Origin: Planctomycetota bacterium
GTDB lineage: Bacteria; Planctomycetota; UBA1135; GCA-002686595
Reading direction: 5' to 3'
NCBI GenBank assembly: GCA_016220085.1
Contig: JACRIN010000107.1
Coordinates: 1-47,449, forward strand
Length of the DNA stretch: 47,449 nucleotides
Both the position numbers and the translations under genes were made by a program. Below, piece by piece: positions 1-9,116 of the stretch (position 1 is its first letter; each line of letters starts with the position of its first letter). The notes under the pieces are model-generated. The model did not search any database. It had not been told where the DNA came from and saw only the letters and a list, made by a program, of their open reading frames with translations.

Positions 1-1584
1 TACGCCACTGCGAACGCGAGCGTGCTCGATCACACCGAGGTCCGCTACGCCGGCTACGGCACGTGGGGCGGCATCTCGCTCTCCGGCGGCGCGCCGACGC
101 TGCGCGACTGCGTCATCCGCGACTGCCAGGCGGCGGGACTCAGCTTCTACGCGGCGAGCTTGCCGGTCGTGCAGCGCTGCCACTTCCAGTCGAACGGCGG
201 CGCCGCGGTCACCGGCGCGGGCTGCGGGGACATCGGCGGATTCTTCCAATGTACCGCGAACGGCAACGCGGGCGGCGACTTCCAGGCGATGGCGCCGCAC
301 ACCGTGGTCGGGAACGCGACGGTCGTCGCCGACAACCTGATCGGCGGCGCGGCCGTCGTCAGCGGCGCGGTCCACGTGCAGGCCGGCGCATCGCTCACGC
401 TCGGGCCGAACGTGGTGCTCAAGGTCAGCCAGCCCGCGATCTGGGACATCGTGGGCGAACTGCACGTGCAAGCGACACCCGCGCAGCCCGCCGTGATCAC
501 CGTGTACTCCGACGACGCGTTCGGCGGCGACACCGACCGGAACGGGCCGTCGACGGGCGCGCCCGGGCAGTGGATCGGGCTGTGGCTGCGCAACACGGCG
601 AGCCACTCGACCATTCGCGGACTGCGCGTGCGGTACGCAGGCGGGAACGGATTCCCCGCGCTCACCCAGTACACGAACACGAACTACACGTTGCTCGACA
701 CGCGCATCGAGCACTCGGCGGCCGACGCCTTCGAACTCCGCGGACACGTCGGAACGGCGACCGGCCTGGTCGCGTGGCACTGCGCGGGCATCGGGATCGA
801 GCTCCTGGACGGCACGTTCGACGTGCGGCAGGCGACGGTCGTCGACTGCGGCACCGGCATCGCGCACGCCGCGGCATTCGGAGGAGAAGTTCACGACTCG
901 ATCGCGTGGAACAACGTCTCCGCCAACACGGCCGGCTTCATCGCAGGCGAGTGGCGCTTCTCGAACGGACTCGGCGGCCTCGCGGGAATCGACGGCAACC
1001 TGTTCACCGACCCGCAGTTCCTCGACGAGGGGAACGGCGTGCTCGCGCTGTCGCCCACTTCGACGTGCATCGACGCGGGCAACCCGGCGTCGCCTCTCGA
1101 TCCCGACTCGACGCGCGCGGACATGGGTGCCTTCCCGTTCGATCAGTGCGCGCCACAGACCTACTGCGTCGGAAAGCTGAACTCGTGCGGCACAGTTCCA
1201 GCGATTGGTTGGATCGGAACGATGACCGCGGGAGCGAGCTCCGGCTTCCGCGTGCGTGCGACTCAGGTCGCCGGCGGGCGGATGGGCATCCTGATGTACG
1301 GCAACAGCGGCCCGACGGCGGTGCCGTTCCTCGGCGGCACGCTGTGCGTGCAACCGCCGCTGCGCCGCTCGGTGCCGACGATCGACACTCTCGGCACGCA
1401 GGGCCAGTGCAACGGCGTGCTCGAGCTCGACTTCGCGGCGTTCGCGTCGGGGAACTCGGGCGGCAACCCGGCGAGCTGGCTCACGACGCCGGGGCAGTTC
1501 GTGTGGTGCCAGTACTGGGGGCGAGACGAGCCGACGGGAGAGACGATCCTGACCAACGCACTGACCTTCCGCATCTGTCCGTGA
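1..1584 (+). CDS. Secreted beta-helix repeat protein, 5'-truncated by window edge
   Basis: The reading frame is open to base 1, so the start lies outside the window; a GTG at 22 is only an internal valine. The first ~350 residues have the short, glycine-rich repeating strands of a right-handed parallel beta-helix (pectate-lyase/NosD-like), with phrases such as TLRDCVIRDC and DIGGFFQC. They are followed by the ending typical of such proteins, CIDAGNPASP near residue 350. The last ~140 residues, starting at TYCVGKLNSCG, form a separate module with FLGGTLCV and QYWGRD. This module recurs at the C-termini of the proteins at 9117-10868 and 24217-25860. It is probably exported and surface- or envelope-associated; the substrate is unknown. 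The beta-helix fold is fairly clear; enzymatic activity cannot be claimed. Confidence 0.8.
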   Translation, partial: YATANASVLDHTEVRYAGYGTWGGISLSGGAPTLRDCVIRDCQAAGLSFYAASLPVVQRCHFQSNGGAAVTGAGCGDIGGFFQCTANGNAGGDFQAMAPHTVVGNATVVADNLIGGAAVVSGAVHVQAGASLTLGPNVVLKVSQPAIWDIVGELHVQATPAQPAVITVYSDDAFGGDTDRNGPSTGAPGQWIGLWLRNTASHSTIRGLRVRYAGGNGFPALTQYTNTNYTLLDTRIEHSAADAFELRGHVGTATGLVAWHCAGIGIELLDGTFDVRQATVVDCGTGIAHAAAFGGEVHDSIAWNNVSANTAGFIAGEWRFSNGLGGLAGIDGNLFTDPQFLDEGNGVLALSPTSTCIDAGNPASPLDPDSTRADMGAFPFDQCAPQTYCVGKLNSCGTVPAIGWIGTMTAGASSGFRVRATQVAGGRMGILMYGNSGPTAVPFLGGTLCVQPPLRRSVPTIDTLGTQGQCNGVLELDFAAFASGNSGGNPASWLTTPGQFVWCQYWGRDEPTGETILTNALTFRICP

Positions 1585-1623
1585 TATGGGTGGACCTGTC
1601 GACAGTCGTCGACGGATCACGGA
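1578..1623 (+). terminator. Candidate hairpin at the end of the beta-helix gene
   Basis: Perfect 8-bp arms TCCGTGAT (1578-1585) and ATCACGGA (1616-1623) enclose 30 bases with further GTCGAC self-complementarity. The left arm contains the stop codon of the beta-helix gene. There is no T-tract, so Rho-independent termination is only a guess. Confidence 0.35.
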
Positions 1624-1634
1624 GGCTCGCAGGT

Positions 1635-1668
1635 GCGAGGCCGGTCGCCGGAAGGCGGTCGGCCTCGC
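1635..1668. terminator. Strong GC hairpin with GGAA loop between convergent genes
   Basis: GCGAGGCCG (1635-1643) pairs perfectly with CGGCCTCGC (1660-1668), and the stem continues through two G-T pairs and CGCC/GGCG to a GGAA tetraloop. It lies between the beta-helix gene (plus) and the SOD-like gene (minus), so it could end transcription from either side. No T-tract follows on either strand. Confidence 0.5.
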
Positions 1669-1959
1669 GCGCTTCCGGGCAGCTCGCGCTCAGCGGCTCG
1701 CGCCGAAGCGAAGCGTGCGCGCGCCCTCGGTGGTTCGCAGGCGCGCGCGGCGGCGTGGGTTCGCTGTCTGGCCCGCCAAGGGACCGATCGTCGAGCGCTC
1801 GAGCGGAGTCAGGCATCCCCGCTGAAGGGCGCTTCGCTCGCGTGTTCGCCGACGTCCGAGCTGGACCGGATCGCGCGACCGGTTCGCGCCCGACGGGGCA
1901 TGCACGCGGCTCGGACCGCTGCCGCGCGAACGAAGCGCGCCAACTTGGCGCCGAGCGGG
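1669..1959. other. Intergenic, no gene recognised
   Basis: The open frames here are arginine- and alanine-rich products of high GC content with no recognisable family, signal peptide or ribosome-binding site. I see no RNA gene or repeat. Confidence 0.6.
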
Positions 1960-2541
1960 TCAGCGACGGTTCGCCAGGATCTCGCCGCACGCGAGCTTCG
2001 CGCCCGCGGCGCCCGACGGCTGCGTGACAAAGTCGTCCGGGCGCTCGGCGATCACCAGGAACTTGCCGATCACCGTCGTCGCGGGGTCGTTGACCGAAAG
2101 TCCATCGCACACGACCTCCAGCGTCCCGATGCCTCGCTCGTCGACGATCAGGTTGCCGAGATCGCCCGCATGGTGCGCCGCGTCGTGAGGAGCTCCGTGC
2201 GCTTGCCGGTGCGGATTGAAGTGCACGCCGGTGTCGTTGCAGTTCTTGCCCTCGACCACGAAGACGCCGTGCGCTCCCGGCGGCGCGTTCTGCACGCTGA
2301 CGAACACGCGCACGCCATTGGAGACTTCGGCGAATTCGGCGAGCCCGGACAGTTCGACGAGCGCGCGCCCTTCGAGCAAACAGCTCGCGCGGCGCGCGTT
2401 CGGGCGCTCGACCAGCGCGCAGGCGCTCGCGAACACGATCAACGAGCTCGCAGCGAGCATTCCGAGGCTCCGCGCGCCGCGACTCCGCGACCGGCGCGGG
2501 TCGAAGCGGGCGAGCGAACGCGCCGTGCGCGCGAGGATCAT
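1960..2541 (-). CDS. Cu/Zn superoxide dismutase-fold lipoprotein lacking copper ligands
   Basis: The 193-residue product aligns with the Cu/Zn SOD family over its C-terminal ~110 residues. The zinc site is intact: His107 (GVHFNP), His115 (AHGAPHD), His124 and Asp127 (HAGDLGN). The disulfide cysteines Cys101 and Cys185 (LACGEI) are also kept. The copper ligands are not: the HGFHVHE motif reads HGVFVVE (Phe94, Val96) and LVVHE reads LVIAE (Ala165); the guiding Arg is Lys182. Classical dismutase activity is therefore unlikely. The N-terminus has basic residues, a hydrophobic stretch and a lipobox-like FASAC (Cys41), suggesting an envelope lipoprotein. The frame extends upstream into the tRNA gene, giving the familiar spurious EVAGSNPAWPT peptide, so I start at the ATG at 2541; an ATG at 2460 is an alternative. 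A copper chaperone or structural role, as proposed for Bacillus YojM-type proteins, is inference. Confidence 0.8.
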   Translation of the reverse strand: MILARTARSLARFDPRRSRSRGARSLGMLAASSLIVFASACALVERPNARRASCLLEGRALVELSGLAEFAEVSNGVRVFVSVQNAPPGAHGVFVVEGKNCNDTGVHFNPHRQAHGAPHDAAHHAGDLGNLIVDERGIGTLEVVCDGLSVNDPATTVIGKFLVIAERPDDFVTQPSGAAGAKLACGEILANRR

Positions 2542-2588
2542 CTCAGCGCGCCTTCGCGAGAGCGCAAACAGGCTGCTCCGCGGTGGGC

Positions 2589-2665
2589 TGGTGGGCCATG
2601 CTGGATTCGAACCAGCAACTTCCACGCTGTGAACATGGCACTCTAACCAGTTGAGTTAATGGCCC
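2589..2665 (-). tRNA. tRNA-Val (anticodon CAC)
   Basis: On the minus strand the 7-bp acceptor stem GGGCCAT/ATGGCCC, D-stem ACTC/GAGT, anticodon stem CCATG/CGTGG with loop TTCACAG, five-base variable loop and T-arm GCTGG-TTCGAAT-CCAGC all form. The anticodon is CAC, reading GTG. The discriminator A at 2592 is followed by an encoded CCA (2591-2589). Confidence 0.97.
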
Positions 2666-2909
2666 GAAGGGGGCGGGACTTTATCGCCGTCGCGGCGGTC
2701 TGGCAAGGGGCACGTCGCGCGCGCCCGTCAGCCAGTCCCAGAGGCGCCCGCGCGGGCCGGCGAGCGGCAACTCGTCGCCGCGAGCCGCACGAAGGCGTCG
2801 AGAACGCGGCCTGAGCGCGTCGTTCGGCCGCACCTCGCGCTCGTTGGCCAAGCGCAGCGCAGTGCGTCGAGCGCCGCGCACCGTGCGCCGAGAACCGAAC
2901 GCCGACGGC

Positions 2910-3608
2910 TCAGGCGTCCGGATCCTTGCCGAGCTTGTGGCGCAGGATCTCGTTCAGCTTGCCTTCCGCGCGCCGAAGCATCATGCGCACGGCGTCCTCG
3001 GTCTTGCCGCCCATGCGCTCGCCGGCGTCGCGCAGCTGCAGGCCTTGGAAGAAGACCAGCGTGATCGCCTGGCGGTGCTCGTCGGAGAGCTTCTCGACGG
3101 CCTCGCGCAAGAGTTGGAAGCTCTCGCCGCGTTGAACTTGGCGCGTGACCGAGAGGTCGTGGCTCGGCGGCTCGAGGTGCCGCGGCGTGTCGTGCTCGGG
3201 ATCGGCCTGGCCTTCGAGCGCGATCTCGTGGCTCGAGTCGCGCTTCGACGCGGAATAGAACTCGGCCTTGTCGCGGATCTTGTTCTGCAGGATCTGGATC
3301 AGCCAGCGCAGCAGCGAGTCCTCGCCGCGGTACTCGTAGTTCTTGAAGTCGCGCGTCGCCTCGCGGAACGTCGTCTGCGCGAGATCATCGGGCTCTTCCT
3401 TGCGTCGGAGCTTCGCGCCGAGCTTGCGGCGCGCGACCTCGAGCATGATCCCGTGGTAGCGCAAGAAGAGCTGGTTCAGCGCGTCGGCGTCGCCGGACTG
3501 CGCGCTGCGCACGAGCTCTTCGGTTTCGTTCGAGCGAAATCCCTCGGGCAGGTCGAAGGACTTGGGCTCAGGGGTGTTGGGGTCGCGCTTTTCCGATTCG
3601 TGGCTCAT
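2910..3608 (-). CDS. ECF-type RNA polymerase sigma factor
   Basis: This 232-residue protein has sigma-70 region 2 (about residues 35-105, with LFLRYHGIMLEVARRKL and DDLAQTTFREA followed by a tryptophan in LLRWLIQILQNKIRD) and region 4 (about 165-225, an HTH in LQLRDAGERMGGKTEDAVRM). Regions 1.1 and 3 are absent, as expected for extracytoplasmic-function sigmas. It begins with an acidic, proline-rich tail of about 30 residues. GGAG lies 6 bases upstream of the ATG, supporting the start. No anti-sigma factor gene is adjacent; the linker between regions 2 and 4 is long (about 50 residues), as is common in planctomycete ECF families. Target genes cannot be read from the sequence. Confidence 0.9.
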   Translation of the reverse strand: MSHESEKRDPNTPEPKSFDLPEGFRSNETEELVRSAQSGDADALNQLFLRYHGIMLEVARRKLGAKLRRKEEPDDLAQTTFREATRDFKNYEYRGEDSLLRWLIQILQNKIRDKAEFYSASKRDSSHEIALEGQADPEHDTPRHLEPPSHDLSVTRQVQRGESFQLLREAVEKLSDEHRQAITLVFFQGLQLRDAGERMGGKTEDAVRMMLRRAEGKLNEILRHKLGKDPDA

Positions 3609-3761
3609 CGCACTCCGTCACGAGGCGTTGCCCTCGGAGATCCGTAGGCTAGCCCGACGCGCCGCCAGACGCCAGGCGGACGCCGCGCGGGAGACCGCCG
3701 ATCCGCCGAGTCGCCGTACGCGCAACGTCGAACGGACGCCGCGTCGGCGGTCTCGACACGC

Positions 3762-6212
3762 TCAGGCGCTTTCGCCTTTCGCGAGAGCGACGAAGCGCGC
3801 CTCGTCGATCACCTCGATGCCGATCGCGGCCGCCTTCTTCGCTTTCGAGCCGGCGTCGGCGCCCGCGACGAGGTAGTCGGTCTTCGCGCTGACCGCGGAC
3901 GCGACCTTCGCGCCCGCGTTCTCGGCGAGCCGCTTCGCCTCCGCGCGTGACAGCTCGGTCAGCGTGCCGGTGAAGACCAGCGTCTTGCCCGCGAGCGGGC
4001 CCGTCGCCGACGTCGGTGCCGGGTAGACGAGCTCGACGCCGCCGGCGAAGAGACGGTCGAGCAACGCGCGGCTCTTCGGCTCCTCGAACCAGGCGCGAAC
4101 GGACGTGGCGAGCTCGGGGCCGACGCCGTGGACGAGCTGAAGCTCGTCGACCGTCGCCGTTTCGAGCACCGCGAGACTCGCGAAGTGCTGCGCGAACAAC
4201 CGCGCGGTCGCCGGGCCGACCTCGGGCATCGAGAGCGCCGCCAGGAAGCGCTCGAACGGCACGCGCCTCTTTTCCTGGATCTGCGCGAAGAGGTTGGAGA
4301 CGCTCTTCTCGCCCCAGCGCTCGAGTTCGAGCAACTTCTCGCGGTCGAGGTGGAAAATGTCCGCGGGCGACGCGATGTGGCCGTGGTCGACGAGCTGCTC
4401 GATCAGCTTTTCGCCGAGGCGGTCGATCTCGAACCCGACCGTCAAAGCGATCGTGCGGCCGACCACCTGCGGTTTGCACGCGTGGAGGTTCGGGCAACGG
4501 TAGTACTTGCCTTCCTGCACGACGTCCGCGCCGCACGCCGGGCACGTCGCCGGCATCGCGAACTCCGCGCGCCATTGCCACGCGACGCCGGGCCGGATGT
4601 TGCGCTGAGCGGTTGCCTTGTTGCTCGCGTGCTCGCTCGTCGGGTCGTCCGTCGTGTCGTCCGTCGTGTCGTCCGTCGTGTCGTCCGTCGTGTCGTCCGT
4701 CGTGTCGCTCGGCGTGTCGCTCGGCGTGTCGCTCGGCGTGTCGCCCGGCGTGTCGCCCGACATGCCGCTCGGTGTGTCGCTCGTCGGCGCGCTCGTCGAG
4801 GCATTCACCTTGTCGCTCGTCGTGCCGCTCGCGTTGTCGGTCGGCGTGGCGGTCGCCTTGTCGTTGGCGTTCTCGCTCGGCTTGTCGCTCGGCTTCGCGC
4901 GGGAGCTCGCGCCGGCGGTGGCGGCGGACGGATCGAGGTCCTTCGGCGCCGCGGTCAGGAGCTCTTCGGGCACGCGCTCGCGCCAATCCGCCGGCGCGTC
5001 GCCGGTCGCCGCCTCGGCGACACCCATCACCTGCGGGATCACGTCGCCGGCGCGGTAGAGGAACACGCGGTCGCCGACGTGCAGGCCGAGCGCTCGAACG
5101 TGCTCCGCGTTGTGCAGCGTCGTGTGCCTGACCACCACGCCGCCGATCTCGACCGGATCGACGTGCGCGCGTGGGGTCAGCCGGCCGTTCGCGCCGACTT
5201 GAACTTCGATCGCGCGCAGCAGCTAGCTCGCTTCGCTCGCCGGGAACTTGTACGCGAACTGCCAGCGCGTCGAGCGCGCCGTCTCGCCGAGCCGCGCGCG
5301 CAAGTCGAGCCTGTCGAGCTTCGCGACCACGCCGTCGACCTCGTACGCGAGCTCCGCGCGCTTCGCGAGCAGGTCGTTGCGGTACTCGACGCATCCGGCG
5401 ATCCCGCGCACCTTGCGCGCGAGCCCGGAGTCGCTGAAGCCCCACGTGGAGAGCGCCGCGGCGAGCTCGGTCTGCGTCGCGAGCCCGGTGCCTTCGCTCT
5501 GCGGCGCCGCCCATGCGAAGAACTGCAGCGGGTAGCGCGCGACCTCCGATGGATCGTTGCGCCGCAGCGCGCCGGCGGCCGCGTTGCGCGGATTGGCGAG
5601 CACGGGTTTGCCCTCGGCCTCGCGCTCGCGATTGAAGCGCTCGAACGCCGCGCGGCCGATCAGGATCTCGCCGCGGACCTCCAGACGCTTCGGCACCGGG
5701 CGCGCGGACGCCGCGAGCCGCAGCGGCAGGTTTCGCACCGTGCGCAGGTTGCGCGTGATGTCCTCGCCGACCTCGCCGTCGCCGCGCGTCAGGCCGCGCA
5801 CGAAGACGCCGTCGACGTAGAGCAACGACGCGCTCGCGCCGTCGAACTTCGGCTCGACCACCCAGTCCAGTTCCGCGCCCGACTCGAGGCCGAGGAAGCG
5901 CACGATGCGCGCCTCGAAGTCGCCGACCTCGTCCTCGTCGAACAGGCTGTCGATCGACAGCATCGGGACGTCGTGGCGCACCTTCTCGGAGCCTTGGCCT
6001 TCGGAAAGCGGCTCGCCGACTCGTTGGGTCGGGCTGTCGGGCGTGACCAGCTCGGGATGGCGCGTCTCGAGCTCCTTGAGCTCGCGGAAGAGCTTGTCGT
6101 ACTCCGCGTCGCTGATCTCTGGCCGCGCCTCGACGTAGTAGAGGCGGTCGTGACGCGCGAGGTCCTCGCGCAGCGCTTTCACCCGCTGGACGGCGCTCTT
6201 CGGCGCGGACAT
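3762..6212 (-). pseudogene. ligA: NAD-dependent DNA ligase with in-frame amber codon (possible pseudogene or sequencing error)
   Basis: LigA seals nicks in duplex DNA using NAD+ and is normally essential. The frame encodes the Ia domain (DRLYYVEARPEISDAEYD), the adenylation domain with catalytic Lys122 (VEPKFDGASAS), the OB fold, a four-cysteine zinc finger (CPACG and RCPNLHAC), helix-hairpin-helix repeats and a C-terminal BRCT domain (TLVFTGTLTELSRAEAK). A TAG at 5225-5223 (codon 330) interrupts KFPASEAS-stop-LLRAIEVQVG, at a variable position just after the conserved KFPA. The same frame continues intact to the TGA at 3762, so only one substitution is needed to explain it. With the codon read through, the protein is 816 residues, about 140 longer than usual because of a low-complexity linker (see 4644-4765). 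The gene starts 7 bases after cdd. A truncated 329-residue product would keep the nucleotidyltransferase site but lose the OB fold and DNA clamp domains. Confidence 0.85.
4644..4765. repeat. 12-bp tandem repeats inside ligA
   Basis: About five copies of the 12-mer GTCGTCCGTCGT are followed by about five copies of variants of TCGCTCGGCGTG. On the coding (minus) strand they encode runs of the tetrapeptides TTDD and SDTP. The period is a multiple of three, so copy-number change would keep the frame. The surrounding linker is rich in Ser, Thr, Asp, Ala and Lys for about 135 residues between the OB fold and the zinc finger. Confidence 0.9.
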
Positions 6213-6219
6213 GGCACGG

Positions 6220-6660
6220 TCAATCGAGGTCGGAGGGCCCGAAGGAGCGCGGCAGGAGCTCGGCGAGGGTCGCGTCGACCCGCGGACCTTCCCTGCCTTG
6301 CACGTGGATGACCAGGTCCGTCGCGAACTCGCGCAGGACCTGGCGACAGGCGCCGCAGGGCATCAACGGATGCGGCTGCGAGCTCGCGATCGCCAGCGTG
6401 CGGAACGTCGTGACCCCCGCGGCCACGGCCTTGGCGACCGCCGCGCGTTCCGCGCAGATCGTCAGGCCGAAGCTCGCGTTCTCGACGTTGCAGCCGGTGA
6501 AGATCTCGCCGGTGGTCGACACCAGCGCGGCCCCCACTTGGATCTTCGAGTACGGACAGTGCGCGAGCACCGCGGCAGCGTGTGCCACGCGCATCAGGTC
6601 CTGGATCTCGTCGTCGGCGCCTCCGCCGGAGTTGCGAGCGGGTTTCTTCGCGTCGGCCAT
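6220..6660 (-). CDS. cdd: Cytidine deaminase
   Basis: A zinc-dependent enzyme of pyrimidine salvage that hydrolyses cytidine and deoxycytidine to uridine and deoxyuridine. The 146-residue length matches the homotetrameric class. Zinc ligands are Cys69 with catalytic Glu71 (TICAERAA), and Cys102 and Cys105 (PCGACRQ). The upstream substrate motif GCNVENASFG is intact, and PYSKIQVGAAL matches the family's N-terminal signature. It has a short extra N-terminal tail (about 15 residues, Lys/Gly rich). Its stop lies 7 bases before the ligA start, so the two are probably cotranscribed. Confidence 0.96.
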   Translation of the reverse strand: MADAKKPARNSGGGADDEIQDLMRVAHAAAVLAHCPYSKIQVGAALVSTTGEIFTGCNVENASFGLTICAERAAVAKAVAAGVTTFRTLAIASSQPHPLMPCGACRQVLREFATDLVIHVQGREGPRVDATLAELLPRSFGPSDLD

Positions 6661-6708
6661 GCGCTCACGATCTCAGCGGCCGAGCCCTGCGTCAACGCTC
6701 GGGGCTGG

Positions 6709-7146
6709 TCAACGCTCGCCGGGCGGGCGTTCGCGCACGCGCTCGGCCGACGCCTCCGCCGGTGCGTAGCCGGCGTAGGGCACGCGCAAGCGCACCTGGC
6801 GACGGCCGGTCACCGGATCCTCGCGTTCCTCGGGCTCGAGCGTCGCGAAGGCGCGCAAGCCGACCAGGTCGGAGGCCTCGAGCTCGACCGTGCCGCGCGT
6901 GTCGATGCCGAACGACGCGAGCACCCGTTTGACGCGGTGGACGCCGCGGTCGCTCCATGTGATCGCGTCCCACGCGGCGGTGCGTCCGGCGTACTCGCCG
7001 TCGGCGACCTCCAAGCGGTAGCCCCATCTCACGCTGCCGTCGCGCGCGACCCCTTCGCGCACCTCCGCGACGCGGCACAGATACGTGCCCTCGGGCACCG
7101 ACACGTACGATTCGAAATCCTCGATCTGGCTGAAGTCGAACTGCAT
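6709..7146 (-). CDS. DUF669-like protein, possible single-strand DNA-binding accessory
   Basis: The 145-residue product begins MQFDFSQIEDFESY; the start is chosen from a strong GGAGGAAAGGGAG ribosome site just upstream, although the frame is open further. The core VPEGTYLCRVAEV, WGYRLEVADGEYAGR and RVKRVLASFGID resembles the pattern of DUF669 proteins, which occur in phage recombination modules and in planctomycete chromosomes. The resemblance is by motif only. The C-terminus is charged and probably disordered. It sits between cdd-ligA and a GH35 gene without obvious functional link. Role unknown. Confidence 0.55.
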   Translation of the reverse strand: MQFDFSQIEDFESYVSVPEGTYLCRVAEVREGVARDGSVRWGYRLEVADGEYAGRTAAWDAITWSDRGVHRVKRVLASFGIDTRGTVELEASDLVGLRAFATLEPEEREDPVTGRRQVRLRVPYAGYAPAEASAERVRERPPGER

Positions 7147-7228
7147 CCGATTGCTCCCTTTCCTCCGCGTTCGTTCGCGGTAGGGATTCAGACCGCGCGA
7201 GCTCGCCGTGGTTGCGGGTCGACCCGCA

Positions 7229-8998
7229 TCAAAGCGTCGAGATCGCCCCGCCCGACCGCGGCAGGTCGACGACGAGCTCGCGCTCGCCCACCCGGATGCG
7301 CGCGGTGCACGCGGCGCCGGCGTTGACGAGGACGAGCTCGTCCCCGCGCTTCGCGACATGCACGCCCGCGGTCACCGACCACGCCGGCGGCATCGCGCCA
7401 AAGCGCGCAAGCACCGCGAGCACCGCCTCGCGACTCGGCTCGCAACCGACGACGACCAGACGGCCGGCCCCGCGCGGCTCGACGAAACCGGTGACGTACT
7501 CTCGGCCGACCGCGAGCGCCTGATGCAGCCGCTGGTCCGCGTCGTCGGTCCACGCGCGCTGCACGGCGACGATCGGCTCGCCCGGGACCCGTCGGTACGC
7601 GAACACCGGCCGACGCGTGACGAAGCCGAGCGAGCTCTCGAGCGCGTCCGGCGCGTGATGGCTGGTCCCGTCGGGCCGCGGGACGCCGTCGATGAGCGTC
7701 TGGAAGCACACCAGCGTGCAGCCGCGCTCGACGAGGTCGAGCAGGCGCCGCGGATCGTCGATCTCCCCGGCGATGAAGAGCACGCGCGGTGCGCCGAGCT
7801 CGCTCTCGACGTCGACGAGGTCCCACTCGCAACCGCACGCGGCGAGCGCGGCGAACAGCGGGTCGCGCGGCCGCTCGCGGCGAGTCGCGGCGGTCTGCTG
7901 CCAGCGCCACGACCACGTCACCGCGAAGCTCGTCTCGGGCGCCGGCGCGTGTTCGAGTCGCTCGAACGCGCTCACCGCGTCGCGGAACGCCGGTCCGAGC
8001 CGCGGATCGACGTCGCCGCGCTCGTTGATCGGCGAGCCTTGCCAGTTGTCGCGCTCGACCAACATGTACCAGTTCCACCCGCGCACTCCGGCGGCGAGCG
8101 CGGCGTGCGCGAGCAACCGGTAGTGGTCGGGCCCGTAGTCGCACTTGGCGCCGCGCCACACTCCGGCGCCGAACTCGGCGACGAACGGTTCGCGCGCGAC
8201 CATGCGCAGCGTCCGCAGTTGCTCCAGGAGCTCGCTCGCGTCGCCGTTGCACTCGGCATCGGGGTACGGATCGATTCCGTAGACGTCGGCGAGCTCGGCG
8301 AGGTCGCGCCAGTTCTGCGCGTTCACGTACGGCCAGGTGTTGAGCACGATCGGCGTCGCGTCGCAGTGTTTGCGGTACTCGCCGACGACGAAGCGCGCGT
8401 AGTCGGTCGCGAGGTCGAAGCGGTACTGCTGCGAGTCGCGGTAGCGCGCGTCCTCGCGGAACGGATACAGCGTCGGCAGCGCTTCGTCGAAGCCGCGGTA
8501 GCTCGTCCCCCACGCGCGATTGAGCTCGGCGACGCTCGCGAAGCGCCGCGCGAGCCACGCGGCGAAGCCCTGATCCTCGCCGTGGAAGTGCGGCATCGGA
8601 TCGATCTCGTTGTCCGCTTGTACGGCGATCACGAGTCGTCCGAGCCGCGGCTGGAGCACGCGCATCACCGCGGCGATCCACTCCGACGCCGCCGCGCGGA
8701 ACTCGGGCGTGTGCTTCGCGAAACCGACGACGCGATCGGGCACGCCGAGGTTCTTCCACTCGGCGTAGATGAACGGCCCGGGGCGCGCGAAGAACGTGAA
8801 GCCCTTGCTCTCGACCAGCGCGAGGAATGCGGTCAGCTCCTCGAAGTCGTGGACGCCGGGCGCGCGCTCGTGGTGCTCCCACGGCACGTAGCTCGCAATC
8901 GTGCGTACGCCGAGGGAGCGCGCCGCGTCGAGCACCGCGCTCCAGTGTTCGCGCGCGACTCGCCAATAGTGGATCTCGCCCGAGAGCATCGCGCTCAT
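7229..8998 (-). CDS. Glycoside hydrolase family 35 (beta-galactosidase-like)
   Basis: A (beta/alpha)8-barrel glycosidase of 589 residues. The N-terminus has the GH35 pattern: SGEIHYWRV, then SYVPWEHHE and FFARPGPFIYAEW. The likely acid/base is Glu131 in QADNEI (family pattern QVENE) and the nucleophile Glu275 in VAEFGAG. After about residue 400 comes a region resembling a glutamine-amidotransferase-like trimerisation fold (CTLVCFQTLIDG), then a small beta domain. There is no signal peptide, so it should be cytoplasmic. The Val-to-Ala and Glu-to-Asp changes in the acid/base motif suggest a subfamily with altered substrate, not necessarily lactose. Family assignment is firm; the specificity is not known. 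Confidence 0.85.
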   Translation of the reverse strand: MSAMLSGEIHYWRVAREHWSAVLDAARSLGVRTIASYVPWEHHERAPGVHDFEELTAFLALVESKGFTFFARPGPFIYAEWKNLGVPDRVVGFAKHTPEFRAAASEWIAAVMRVLQPRLGRLVIAVQADNEIDPMPHFHGEDQGFAAWLARRFASVAELNRAWGTSYRGFDEALPTLYPFREDARYRDSQQYRFDLATDYARFVVGEYRKHCDATPIVLNTWPYVNAQNWRDLAELADVYGIDPYPDAECNGDASELLEQLRTLRMVAREPFVAEFGAGVWRGAKCDYGPDHYRLLAHAALAAGVRGWNWYMLVERDNWQGSPINERGDVDPRLGPAFRDAVSAFERLEHAPAPETSFAVTWSWRWQQTAATRRERPRDPLFAALAACGCEWDLVDVESELGAPRVLFIAGEIDDPRRLLDLVERGCTLVCFQTLIDGVPRPDGTSHHAPDALESSLGFVTRRPVFAYRRVPGEPIVAVQRAWTDDADQRLHQALAVGREYVTGFVEPRGAGRLVVVGCEPSREAVLAVLARFGAMPPAWSVTAGVHVAKRGDELVLVNAGAACTARIRVGERELVVDLPRSGGAISTL

Positions 8999-9116
8999 GT
9001 TGCCCGGCGCGCGCGACGAGTCGTAGGGGTCAACGCGGATCGACGGACCGGGCGTCCTCGACTAGCGCGGGTTGCGCGTGGTCCAGGACGAGCCCAAAGC
9101 CCGGCGCAACGCCGCA

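Noticed and set aside
2542..2625. An N-terminal extension of the SOD-like protein starting inside the tRNA
   Set aside because: The EVAGSNPAWPT peptide is the usual translation of a tRNA T-arm, and the tRNA is complete there.
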